Of a DNA stretch of 64,000 nucleotides, positions 54,165-64,000 are shown piece after piece. Source of the DNA: Nilaparvata lugens. Its lineage: Eukaryota; Arthropoda; Insecta; Hemiptera; Delphacidae. A program made the translations under genes and the position numbers. Under the pieces are notes generated by a model that worked only from the letters and a program-made list of their open reading frames with translations, searched no databases and was not told the origin of the DNA. Numbering within the stretch: the first letter of the stretch is position 1; the number at the start of each line of letters is the position of its first letter. The stretch is taken from positions 5,835,836 through 5,899,835 of the forward strand of contig NC_052505.1 in assembly GCF_014356525.2 (NCBI RefSeq). The letters run 5' to 3'.

Positions 54165-56635
54165 CTGAAAGAAAGAATAAAGCAGATACATTGAATGAAT
54201 CAAGTGAAATTGCTCAGTGGCTCTTCTTTCTAACCTGGTTACATATTTGTCCCTAGTTCAACTAACATATTTCATGGACTCCGAATGTTTTAGGCTACGG
54301 TACTTATCTTTGCTTGAAAAACTTACGCTACATAACTAAAAAAACTAACTAAATCCAACAACCATTGAGAAACAACCTTCAAGATTGATATAAATAAAGC
54401 AGTTAGTAAATTTTTAAATAAAATAATGGTAATTCTGTAGTACATTGTCTTGGTACATTACTCTTCTATACTGATCAACCTAGTACCGGATAACGGCTTC
54501 AGCAAGGTCTAAATAACTTTTTACCTTGTTGAGAGAAAACAATTTTATTTTGAATTTATTTTTCAATTGAAGTATCTTTTTGAATAAACTTTTATTTTTG
54601 TATTATTTGAATTATGTTTAAGTTCTATTCTAATCTCAACCTGGTATTCGCAGTAAGTTATAGGTTATAATTATTAGGTTACATGGTTTTTAGGAACAGT
54701 TTTTTAATTCAGAGAGAAAGTCTATAGAGTATTGAGTGAAGTGGTGTTCAATTTCTTATGTATGATAAGGTTTAAACCCTGTTTGTAAAAGTAACCTGAA
54801 AATAGCCTAACAAACATTACCTAGAATACATCATACTAACATGAATAGTCATATACTTTTTGCAGAATAACTTAAATCAACTAGCCTATAGAACTCATCA
54901 GTGTGATTTTAGCAGAAATTGAAATAAAACTTAAAATATGCTGTTTGTCACAAAAACTTTATTGAAAACGTAAGTGAAATGTACAATTCTAATATCTCAG
55001 AAATTGAGAAGAGCATGCACCCTGTAAACAATGAATTGCTTTACAAATAAAAAACTGTAGATTTTTGTAGTGATTGAGTGTAGTGCAATAACATTATAAA
55101 TGTCTACCACAACATTAGAAAAATATTATTTAATTCAAAATAATGTCTAGTATGACAATAATGTTTGTGATGATGCCTATTGATAATGATAATAAGGATG
55201 GTTGGATGTGCCCAAAATGTTATTATATGACACAAGAGGAGTATCAAAAGGTACATAAATGACCAATATATCTTTGTGTATTCTTATTTGTGATTATATT
55301 CTCACCTTTATCCTTTATTTCTTGAATTAAACCAAAAATAAAGCATTTTGAAAACCATTTCTACACGCCCACTTGTCAAAATTCAACAGCTGACTATGCT
55401 TGACGTTTCTTGCTTTCTTCATTTTTCCATTGCAGACAACAACGCAAAGTATCAATGCTCACATAAATTAAAGCAGATTTGGATGGATAGAGGTTTAGTT
55501 ATTTTTGAATTATACTTCTGGATTTTTAAAAATCCAAGAATCATTATTTTTGAATAGAATCTTATTATTTTTTTAGTATATAGTTTCATAATATCCAGCA
55601 ATCATAGGTGAAACTGTGGTACCTTGATCTTGACTTTTTGATTGGAAACCTCGACCACCGAGAGTAGAAAAAGAAATTAGGATTAGGTTAGGAAAGCATC
55701 AATATAATTACTTCACTGTTAATTTGTTAGATATAACTTTATAAGTTTTTCATGACATTATGAACTTTGTGTTATTATTCTTTTCTTTTTTCCTACAGAA
55801 TTTGATAACAGGTAAGATCAATTTAAAGTACTTATTGCCTAACTTCAATAGGTATTTAAAGCCTGCCTATAATACTGTAGGCCTATCCAAGAATCTTTTA
55901 CAATAACTTATTGCATTATTGTAATTCTTTAATCTTGACTTTTCTGATAAATTGCAATACTTTCTGTGTTGAAACTAGATTCCATCATTGTTGAAGAGGA
56001 TAAGAAATACCTACATTACTGATTTTCAGTAATTCAGTTGACTCCATTCTAGCCAGCACTTGCTGAATAGATTGCGTCAAAATTGATTACAAAAATCAAG
56101 ATTATGATGAGAGGTTAGTTATATATATCAAAAAACATTGTATTGTTCCTTAATTCAAGGAGTAGTAGAGTGACAGACTCACAAGCTTTACACAAAGTAC
56201 TCTGAACGGTTTTTACCCCCTCACGGAGATACACTGGCATCCGGTTGAGAGCCGATTCTCCCGCATTTGCTTCCTGCTGCTTAAGATGATGGGCCTGGGA
56301 GCTGAGACTTATTTTTTAACGATGTATCCTTCTCTATTTGATTGCCACATCACCTATGGGTTAATTCGGCAGAGGCTGCAAAAGAGTTTTAACAGGCAGT
56401 GACCACTGTAAGCCCATATTTTCTCGCCTTGGAGTATTGACAGTCATCAGCCAATACATCTTTCTGTGCGTTGTGTATGTAAAGAGGGTACAGCACACTA
56501 TCTGCCCGTAGTAACATCCTCTAACACTAGACCAGGCTCCGTGAGATGTTGGACGTACCCGGGAGACGCCTCCACCGATCAAAAGCCAGTTATAGAATTT
56601 CTACCCTGAAATTCCTTTACAATACAGGATCGCTG
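54165..56635. other. Intergenic region between divergent WDFY3 and nicastrin
   Basis: No dispersed family was recognised here, unlike the rest of the window; AT-rich. It should contain the WDFY3 promoter and 5' non-coding exon, but no TATA/Inr or splice donor could be assigned with confidence. A 39-codon ORF lies at 55143. Confidence 0.5.
55143..55262 (+). other. Small ORF with CxxC motif, uncertain
   Basis: Thirty-nine codons: MSSMTIMFVMMPIDNDNKDG, WMCPKCYYMTQEEYQKVHK. The GWMCPKC start of a zinc-ribbon-like piece is unusual for random sequence, and CAAAAG|GTACAT could be a donor, but I know no family for it and no partner exon was found. Confidence 0.2.
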
Positions 56636-56639
56636 CCTC

Positions 56640-57965
56640 CTGAACGGTTATGAGTTGAATTGAGTGATTTGAGTTTTATGACGCCATCGATCCCACAAGT
56701 GTGGTTACTTGTAGTCTTCTCCATGGTCGTTGACCTGGGAATTTTCAAATTTCTTCCCATTCAATGGGGATTCACGGTCTATGATGCCGGTATGTGTGGT
56801 CTTATATGTACTCTGCCAGTTTATAGTAGGGTCTCACGATCAGGTAGTTTTTCAGACCTCTAGCAATTTGATGTGTGGAGTAGGAGAAAATTGTAAGTGC
56901 ACGGACGTGGAAGCTATTATGCAATTGAGTCTGATGTGTACAAATCAATACCATTCTTCCTCCTTGTGTTGTGGCTGTGTACATATCCTGTTTGCTGGAA
57001 GGTTTTTTGGCTTCTTCTTAACAGTAACAGCAAACTAAACAGATCTGGACTGTCATAATCTTTAGTCTCCTAAAGATTGGCGCACTGTGTTCCAGCCAAT
57101 AAAACTAGGTGATGATCCGGAGAACCTTCTTTCGTAGGAGAAGGATCTTTCTGCAGCTGTTTTTTTGATCGCAAAGGACAATGCCATAATTGATATGGCT
57201 GTGAAAGACGTCATGGTATGCTGTAACTAGGTACTCCAAGGGAAACATGACTTCTCAGCTTGCCCATCAGATATTTGACTCTTGATAGTTCATTCCAGAT
57301 CATGTCAACATGCTGCTCCCATGTCAATGTGCCATCCATCATAAATGTAACCAGCATCCCCGAAAAATGGTTGATTCTGCCTAAGAGTGCAGAGTACATC
57401 TTGTGACTTCCTCTCCTTCAATTCATGTTTGTTCACCCGGCACCAATCACTGGCAACGTTAAACTGTCGGTCCCGGCTGAAGTATGACAGTCGTAAGGCC
57501 CATTGACGGCTTAAATTATATATTCAGTCGGTGGGACCTTCCCGCAAGGGACTCCCCACCAACAAAAGACATACGAATTTACTTTTTACTGGCAACCTCA
57601 AACAGTTGGGCAGACCTGTGTATTGCCACATCAACATCCCCATAGGGTCGTGTCATCTGCATGAAGGAGGGCAATTCCATCCTGCCTGATGAAGTTGAGG
57701 AAGAGGAGAGGTCCCAGGATAGATCCCTGAGCACGCCACAGCATACATTACGACATCCCCATTCTTGGCAACTAGGGTCGTGTCATCTGCATGAAGGAGG
57801 GCGATTCCATCCAGCCTGATGAAGATGAGGAAGAAGAGAGGTCCCAGGATAGATCCCTGAGGCACGCCACAGCATACATTACGAGCATCCGACACAGCAC
57901 CACCAATAATTGACTCCACCTGTCTACGATGAGCCAGATAATCCTTCAACAACTTGAGGGCCACC
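56640..57965 (-). mobile_element. LINE reverse transcriptase relic with internal duplication
   Basis: Minus strand: LKLLKDYLAHRRQVESIIGG, CCGVPQGSILGPLFFLIFI, RLDGIALLHADDTTLVAKNG (the ADD motif in degenerate surroundings), then GTLTWEQHVDMIWNELSRVK and the post-RT region to about 56800. A 131-bp direct duplication (57645-57775 and 57776-57906) repeats the RT motif B-C region and breaks the frame. Confidence 0.82.
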
Positions 57966-58139
57966 TCTGCCTTTACTCATAATTCTGGGTGAAGGATGAA
58001 GAAGAAAGTATCAACATTATGACGAAACTCTGTTTGTAATAGGTCTTGAGCTAATAAAACACTATTACTAGGTTTTATTGTTGTGGCACACAATAAACTT
58101 GCAAGGGCTGAATTTGTGAAGTCAAACTCACAGGACCGT

Positions 58140-58285
58140 CTGCACAGTCAAAGCTCAAACTGAATTTAATCAGCTTAAACTCAAAATTAACAACATTGTA
58201 ACAAACGAGGTTTGATATGGATTCAATCCAGTTTAAAATTAAATTGAGTTTAAACTAGCACTGTGCAAGCGGCACTTGGTAAGTA
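58140..58285. mobile_element. Short TIR MITE
   Basis: CCGTCTGCACAGTCAAAGCT and the imperfect inverse CTAGCACTGTGCAAGCGGC; inner CTCAAACTGAATTTAATC / AATTAAATTGAGTTT. No coding capacity. Confidence 0.65.
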
Positions 58286-58374
58286 TTTTCCGCCAACAAA
58301 CATACCCCTCTCAATATGGTTCTAACGTACAAGAGAATGTACATAACGTCTATGCTAATCTCTAATCTTAAGCC

Positions 58375-58550
58375 CAATTCACACAAAAGAGGCGTGGCGC
58401 TGACTTTTTAAACTTCCATAAACATAATATGGTTTAATGCAAACAGTAACGCTACTTCTGTTTGTATTATTAGATAAAAGTGGTGTGGAAGTAGCAAATG
58501 TCAGTGTCACGCCATGGCTAAGTCACATTTGCGTGAATTGGGCCAAAATA
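58375..58550. mobile_element. Short TIR MITE
   Basis: GCCCAATTCACACAAA against GCGTGAATTGGGC, with GGCGTGGCGCTGAC / GTCAGTGTCACGCC inside. About 175 bp. Confidence 0.8.
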
Positions 58551-58605
58551 TAAATCCTATTTGGCTGAATTATATAATTTTATAATCTAATTCTAGTTTA
58601 ATGCA

Positions 58606-58735
58606 TTTTACTTTCCTTGCCCTATTACCATAGGTGAGGAAAGTATTGCTTTCCAAAAAATTAAGGTACCCAAATTTCAAATATTCTATACGTTTCAAGG
58701 TCCCCTGAGTCCAAAAACATGATTTTTGGGTGTTG

Positions 58736-58798
<63 letters not shown>

Positions 58799-59095
58799 TG
58801 TCTGTGAACACGATAACTCCATTCCTAATTAACCGTTTGACTTTAAATATTTTCAACTTAAGGTCCTTATACCATGAGGATCCGACAATAAAAAATTCAA
58901 TTCAAGGTGGCAGAAAAATGGCGGATAATGACTAAAAAAACATGTTTTTCACGGGTTTCTCGAAAAACGGCTCCAACGATTTTCTTCAAATTTATACCCT
59001 GGATAGCTATTTATAAGCCCTATCAACTGACATGAGTCTCATCTCTTGGAAAATTGCAGGATCTCCGTAATATTCTTGAGAAAAATGGATTTTGT
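58606..59095 (-). mobile_element. Family D fragment, reverse, with (GT)n tract
   Basis: TACTTTCCTTGCCCTATTAC start, GTCCCCTGAGTCCAAAAACA, a pure GT run of about 60 bp at 58739-58797, then GGATAATGACTAAAAAAACA and one unit of the 164-bp repeat. Confidence 0.88.
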
Positions 59096-59106
59096 TTAAT
59101 TTCAAC

Positions 59107-59640
59107 TTTGGTTTTGCTATCCTTGTCTATCATTCGTCAAAGCCGGTGGTAATTATGGGTCCTTTTCTAGGTCCACAACGGTACCAATTATGTTTTTGAC
59201 AGTGTAGAAATGTGATTAATTAATGCAGAGAATCGGCATCGCTATTCTTCTATCTTTATCCACTGTCATTATAACGTGGACCTCACTATAACTAAAATTG
59301 ACTCTATTAACCCCATAATATATCCTGTATTTCAGGATCAAGTCAATAACTTGAAACAACGTTGTTTTCTCTAAAAAATTGTATTTTCAAATTTCAGTTC
59401 GGTGTGAGCGACAAGACATAAATGCGTTGCTGTATGAGAAGTTTGACAACGCCGCTTCCTGCTTCAGATTACTCAATGGCACTCACCAATTTGGCTGCTC
59501 GTGTAAGTTATACTCAATTATTATTAACAAGATGTGTTATGGGATGGGCACGTTAAACTGTCGGTCTTGGAAGTATGATAGTTGTAAGGCCCATTGTCAA
59601 CTCAAATTAAGTTATATATTCAGGTAAACTTTTGTCAGGG
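59107..59640 (+). repeat. Duplicated block around nicastrin exon 2, copy 1
   Basis: Repeats at 61610-62165. Starts TTTGGTTTTGCTATCCTTGT, includes a right-hand family A end (ATAACGTGGACCTCACTATA), the exon, and GCACGTTAAACTGTCGGTC, AAGGCCCATTGTCAACTC. The last piece also occurs at 57450-57530. Confidence 0.88.
59398..59502 (+). CDS. NCSTN: Nicastrin exon 2, copy 1
   Basis: 105 bp: TT + 34 codons + T, reading RCERQDINALLYEKFDNAAS and CFRLLNGTHQFGCS. Acceptor AAATTTCAG, donor GTAAGT. Both flanks are phase 1, so the exon can be included once, twice or not at all without shifting the frame. Its final T joins CC of exon 3 to give Ser. Confidence 0.9.
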
Positions 59641-62600
59641 ACTCCGTAAAAACCATACTAATACTAGTAGTTCTGTAAACAGTAGACCTCGCGCTCAGTA
59701 AGTTACATTGCCCTGTTGTTATGTTTTCACAAAAATTAATTAATAATTTATCAATTTAAAATGAGCTTTCTGTCCTATCGTAGCGTGACATGTTGTCCCG
59801 GAATGTGAGTGTGAGCGCTGTTATCAGGTCTGGCTGCCGTCGATACGCCAATCCAATCAACCCATCAGAGAACATTCTGTTGGCGAAAAATCGGTGTGTT
59901 GAAATTAACAAAATAAACTACCAAAATGCTGATCTCCTACAAACTTCATTTCTCACTTTTCATGATTTTAGAAATCAATTTCTTTTCAATAATATTTGTT
60001 GCAATTTTTATCACCAGATTAAAAAAGAAAAAAAAATGTTTTCCTCCACCTACTGGCTAAAGTACTTACTTTACTCCCTGAAACATAATACTAAAGTGTC
60101 ACTTTTTCGCCCTCGGTAGTAAAAAAACAGAAAAACTCCCTAGGGAGTAAAAGTGACTCCATTTAAATAACATGGGAAGCATCTCTATTTTAAAAACTTA
60201 CATTATAATAGGTTAGAAGGTCTAAGCTCAGATGAGAAAGCATAAAGAGGTGTCTGTCATTGAGTCAACTGATTCAATACCACAACCAGAAATTTGATCA
60301 ACGCATGAAATATATGTTTGTATGATATTATATTCTTAATATAAGTAGCCAATAAAAATTTATACAATTTTAAAAATATCTTATTCTATTCAAAATACCA
60401 GCCAACAAATATTTTTGATCTGCAATTCAAATCTGAACGCGTGATCTGGAGTCAGCCATTTTGGTAAACACCCAGCTGATTGTTACAACTTTAGCCGATA
60501 GATAGCGCAATCGGCAGTGCCAATCAGACGGCCGGTTTTAAAGTTTTAGATTTTAGGTTATGTTGTTAGGAAACATTGTCACCAATACGTAAGTTATTAA
60601 AATGATTTTATTTGCAGTTTCTATAAAAAAATGTAGATGGAGGAAAAATGTTGTGTACATCACGAGTGAAAAATACTTTTTCTCCCTCAGGAAAATTGTT
60701 GCCCTCGGCTTCGCCTCGGGCTTCAAACTTTTCCCTCAGGGAGAAAAAGTCGTACTTTTCACTCTAGATATACAAATAACTATTTCTATCAATAACTCCA
60801 AACTCTAAACTAAAATCATGGCCTCAGCTTAATGGGAAGACAAATTTAGTAGACAACTGTCTACTAACGTTGATGGAAAGATACAAAGATACATTTTCAA
60901 GATGTTCGAAGTTTTTGAACGGGTTACTGTATTTATTCTTTATACTACAGTGAGGCTCACGTTATAATTTTATAGTCCACTTGACAGCTGATTTATGATG
61001 AATAATTCTATAGTCTGATTTTTTCGGTAATATTGGCGTATGAAGGAGGCTCCTTTTTCCTTTTATATTATCCTTGAAATGCAAAATTTCCAAAAACCTT
61101 GTATATACGTCGACGCACAATTTAAAAAGGAACATACCTGTCAAATTTCATGAAAATCTATTACCGCGTTTCGCCTTAAATGCGTTACATATAAACATTT
61201 AAACATTAAGAGAAATGCCAAACCGTCGACTTGAATCTTAGACCTCACTTCGCTCGGTCAGTTATTATTCAAGATTTCTGTACTTTACTGTATTTATTCT
61301 TTATACTACAGTGAGGCACACGTTATAATTTTATAGTTTTTCAAAGTTTGGAATTTTCCAACTATTTGTAATTAATTTAATTTAATTTAGTATAATTTTT
61401 TAATTTAAAAATGATTTTTGTGTGTATGGATTGTAAATTGAGTGTGTAATTTAAGCATTTTGAAGTAAACATAACCTCAAGCTACATTTGGACTGTTGTA
61501 TAAATTAGAATTGGAATCGTTTTGAGCGTAAGTTAGCCTATGGTACTCTTCTGTAAGTTGTATAATTCTGAATGATTGAATAGTTTAATAAATAATGACA
61601 GTATTTGATCAACTTTGGTTTTGCTATCCTTGTCTATCATTCGTCAAAGCCGGTGGTAATTATGGGTCCTTTTCTAGGTCCACAACGGTGCCAATTATGT
61701 TTTTGACAGTGTAGAAATGTGATTAATTAATGCAGAGAATCGGCATCGCTATTCTTCTATCTTTATCCACTGTCATTATAACGTGGACCTCACTATAACT
61801 AAAATTGACTCTATTAACCCCATAATATATCCTGTATTTCAGGATTAAGTCAATAACTTGAAACAACGTTGTTTTCTCTAAAAAAATGTATTTTTCAAAT
61901 TTCAGTTCGGTGTGAGCGACAAGACATAAATGCGTTGCTGTATGAGAAGTTTGACAACGCCGCTTCCTGCTTCAGATTACTCAATGGAACTCACCAATTT
62001 GGCTGCTCGTGTAAGTTATACTCAATTATTATTAACAAGATGTGTTATGGGATGGGCACGTTAAACTGTCGGTCCTGGCAGAAGTATGATAGTTGTAAGG
62101 CCCATTGTCAACTCAAACTAAGTTATATATTCAGGTCAGGTGGAACTTTTGTCAGGGACTCCATAAAAACCATACGAATATTATTTTTCAAGATTCTTGT
62201 ATTTTACTTTTTCTGTCTTTATTCTTCAATATCGGGGACCGAGCTTCGCTCTGGAGTACAAAAGCATTAAAAATTTATTACGAAAGAAGAAATTATAATA
62301 ACAGTCATAAAGAAATGTTCTATCTAATCACAGTAAATTGAGATAAATTCCCAGAGGAATGCAAAGATTTCTCTCACAAAGGCCCAGTTGCACAAAAGCC
62401 GGTTAAATTTTAATCCTGATTAATTTCAAAAAAAGATGGATCTACTGTAATTAATCAGGATTGAAAATAACCCGGCTTTTTTGCAACCGGCACTAAGTAC
62501 CTGATTGAATGATTACAAAAGTTCAACAGCTGAGTCATAATTTTGACACAGTCCCACACACATGAACTCGCTCACTCACTTCATCACCAACAGACGGCGA

Positions 62601-64000
62601 AATAATTATTATCAGCTGTTTTTCCAAGGACGAATAATAATTATCCTTTTAATATCCTTTAGCGAGTTTTCCCAGGGATGAGACCTAGTGCAATCTGTTC
62701 TTTAGGTATATTATAAACCTACTATGTTCTGAGTTTCGTGAGAATCGTTAGAGCCGTTTTTGAGATCCGGTGAAATACAAACATCTAAACATATAAACAG
62801 AAGTTGCTCGTTTAATAGTATAGGATACTACAGTGAGTTTCACGTTATAATTTTATAGTTTTTTCAAAGTTTGGAATTTTACAATTAGCCTATTTGTAAT
62901 TAATTTAATTTAATTTAGTATAATTTTTTAATTTAAAAATGATTTTTGTGTGTATGGATTGTAAATTGAGTGTGTAATGGAAGAATTTTGAAGTGACTCA
63001 TAACCTCTAGCTACATTTGGACTGTTGTATAAATTAGAATTGGAACCGTTTTGAGCGTAAGTTAGCCTGTGGTACCCTTCTGTAAGTTGTATAATTCTGA
63101 ATGATTGAATAATTTAATAAATAATGGCAGTATTTGATTAACATTGGTGGTGCTGTCCTTGTCTATCACTCGTCAAAGCAGATGATGCTATCATTTTCTA
63201 GTTCTACATCGTTGCCTGACTGGTTTCAACAATTTAGAAGTATAGTTAATTAACAAACTCAATTATTATGAAAATGTATTATTTAATCATTTAATTCTAT
63301 GGTTAGAGATGTTTTGGTATTTCTTCATACATTCTTGAACAAATACAGTGATATTGACAACATTATCGTCTTTTTCTTTGAATTATCATTTAATAATTGA
63401 AAAATATATTTTCTAGACTAATAAAATATAATTGATTATTTAAAACAAGAATGATCAGTTAATATTACATCAGATAGGCTATACCGGTATCAGAAAATGA
63501 AAAAATGAAAATATCAGCTATTCTCTATAGAAGGCAGTGTCAAGGCATAGAATCGGCAACACTTCTCTCCTATATTTCTACACTGTCACTGTAACTTGGA
63601 CCTCAGTATAGTGATTTCGTTACAATCTGGAACTTTCAAGGTAATAATTTTTGAAATCTACTCGGTATTTATCATATCTGAATTATTTATCATGTCTTTT
63701 TGAGTAGGCTAGTTGAGAAGTTGATATGGTGTTAATTATTCATATCAAATAAAAAGACTAAGAAATTGTCAAAAAGTTACTATATTCATCATAACTGATT
63801 TATTCATCACATCTATTCTGAAATAAATATTTCTTATATTGATATTTATACTGAAATATTTTTATTCTACAGCCAGTCTTTCTGGGAGTTTGGGGGTGAT
63901 TCACTTCATTGAGAATGAGCATGACATCGACTGGTTAATAAACAATGCCAAAGCAGGACCATACATGGCTGTAGTTCCACCCAAAATTTTCAATCAAAGG
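59398..64000 (+). CDS. NCSTN: Nicastrin gene, 5' portion (partial)
   Basis: Nicastrin is the type I membrane glycoprotein of the gamma-secretase complex (with presenilin, Aph-1 and Pen-2). The visible exons give a CFRLLNGTHQFGCS block followed by SLSGSLGVIHFIENEHDIDW, corresponding to human CVRLLNATHQIGC and GDTGVIHVVEKEEDLQW near the start of the lumenal domain. Exon 2 is present twice; exon 3 runs off the right edge. The start codon and signal-peptide exon was not recognised between 54.2 and 59.4 kb. The Asn-Gly/Ala-Thr sequon in NGT/NAT is retained. The gene diverges from WDFY3, about 5.2 kb away. Confidence 0.9.
59665..61270. mobile_element. Composite TIR element in nicastrin intron
   Basis: Left end ACTAGTAGTTCTGTAAACAG and AGACCTCGCGCTCAG as in 47738-48718; right part holds TTAGTAGACAACTGTCTACT and family H (61105-61260). 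The element shared with 37840-38600 is inserted in reverse at about 60040-60775. ORFs here are repeat-derived. Confidence 0.72.
61309..61798. mobile_element. Family A element, complete
   Basis: CTACAGTGAGGCACACGTTA at the left, ATAACGTGGACCTCACTATA at the right, about 490 bp. Its right part is in the duplicated block around nicastrin exon 2. Confidence 0.8.
61610..62165 (+). repeat. Duplicated block around nicastrin exon 2, copy 2
   Basis: Matches 59107-59640 with a few substitutions and short indels (for example GGTCCTGGCAGAAG here, GGTCTTGGAAG in copy 1). Confidence 0.88.
61906..62010 (+). CDS. NCSTN: Nicastrin exon 2, copy 2
   Basis: Differs from copy 1 by one synonymous base (GGA for GGC in the NGT sequon) and keeps the same acceptor and donor. 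About 550 bp around it (61610-62165) repeat 59107-59640, so this is a local exon duplication, or two haplotypes laid end to end by the assembler. Confidence 0.9.
62382..62493. mobile_element. Short TIR MITE
   Basis: GGCCCAGTTGCACAAAAGCC against GGCTTTTTTGCAACCGGC, inner AATCCTGATTAAT / ATTAATCAGGATT. A common insect MITE type. Confidence 0.85.
62520..62825 (-). repeat. Family G fragment, reverse
   Basis: CAGCTGTTTTTCCAAGGACG, TTTTCCCAGGGATGAGACCT, AATCGTTAGAGCCGTTTTTG, ending GAAGTTGCTCGTTTAATAGT ATAGGATA. Confidence 0.72.
62824..63613. mobile_element. Family A element
   Basis: CTACAGTGAGTTTCACGTTA at the left, ACTTGGACCTCAGTATAG at the right. The left 290 bp are nearly identical to the start of the 61309 element; the right part has CTATTCTCTATAGAAGGCAG typical of other members. 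Confidence 0.75.
63712..63785. repeat. Family C end fragment
   Basis: AGTTGAGAAGTTGATATGGT and AAAAAGACTAAGAAATTGTC, the outer end of a family C arm, 90 bp before nicastrin exon 3. 63614-63711 shows nothing else. Confidence 0.6.
63873..64000 (+). CDS. NCSTN: Nicastrin exon 3 (cut by window edge)
   Basis: After acceptor TTCTACAG: CC + SLSGSLGVIHFIENEHDIDW, LINNAKAGPYMAVVPPKIFN, QR. Human counterpart has GVIHVVEKEEDLQWVL and PPYMVLLESKHFTR. Open to the end of the window. Confidence 0.9.

Noticed and set aside
55785..55815. 13-nt microexon (AATTTGATAACAG between TTCCTACAG and GTAAGA)
   Set aside because: No neighbouring exon to set a frame, and such short matches are expected by chance in AT-rich DNA.

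Overview
The window is eukaryotic nuclear DNA from an insect: AT-rich, with split genes in long introns and a very high load of transposable elements (TEs). The repeat set, especially a family ending in GGGCAAGGAAAGTA, resembles what I remember from delphacid planthoppers such as Nilaparvata lugens. That species call is inference.

Two conserved genes are supported and they diverge from each other. (1) On the minus strand, positions 54164 down to 2375 and continuing off the left edge, is the 5' part of the WDFY3/Alfy (Drosophila blue cheese, bchs) autophagy-scaffold gene. Sixteen coding exons with canonical GT/AG ends and matching phases encode about 900 residues of the N-terminal helical region. 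The PH-BEACH, WD40 and FYVE parts lie outside the window. One internal exon (3n+2 nt) expected between 11.2 and 17.9 kb was not found. (2) On the plus strand, from about 59.4 kb to the right edge, is the 5' part of nicastrin (gamma-secretase subunit). Its exon 2 is present twice (59398-59502 and 61906-62010), followed by exon 3, which runs off the window. The exon carrying the start codon and signal peptide was not recognised.

Almost everything else is TE-derived. Coding relics: LINE reverse transcriptases (3.8-5.2, 7.3-8.0, 13.2-15.8, 34.8-35.3, 56.6-58.0 kb), a LINE RNase H (53.1-53.8 kb), a Penelope-like element with a GIY-YIG domain and hammerhead-ribozyme motifs on both strands (33.1-34.25 kb), mariner/Tc1-type transposase fragments (30.2-31.0 and 49.1-50.0 kb), and two PIF/Harbinger-like non-autonomous elements (6.2-6.8 and 40.5-41.2 kb).

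Family labels used below. A: terminal inverted repeats (TIRs) like CTATAGTGAGGTCCACGTTA. B: about 200-bp palindrome beginning CCATAGCCACCTCTAATACA. C: palindromic element with GAAACCGGTCTTTC. D: element with CTTTCCTTGC ends and a CA tract. E: about 365-bp palindrome beginning GGGCCGGTTTCCGAGC. F: element beginning CTAGCTTACCCGGCGAAC. G: element beginning CCTATTATATTAA and GAGCAATTTCTG. H: repeat containing CTGTCAAATTTCATGAAAA. L: short LINE 3' tails with a conserved hairpin.

The most informative structures are a tandem duplication inside WDFY3 that builds a chimeric exon with an early stop (35852-36018), the duplicated in-frame nicastrin exon, a perfect 88-bp inverted repeat (39310-39500), and the head-to-head Penelope ends with hammerhead cores. 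No tRNA, rRNA or CRISPR was seen.
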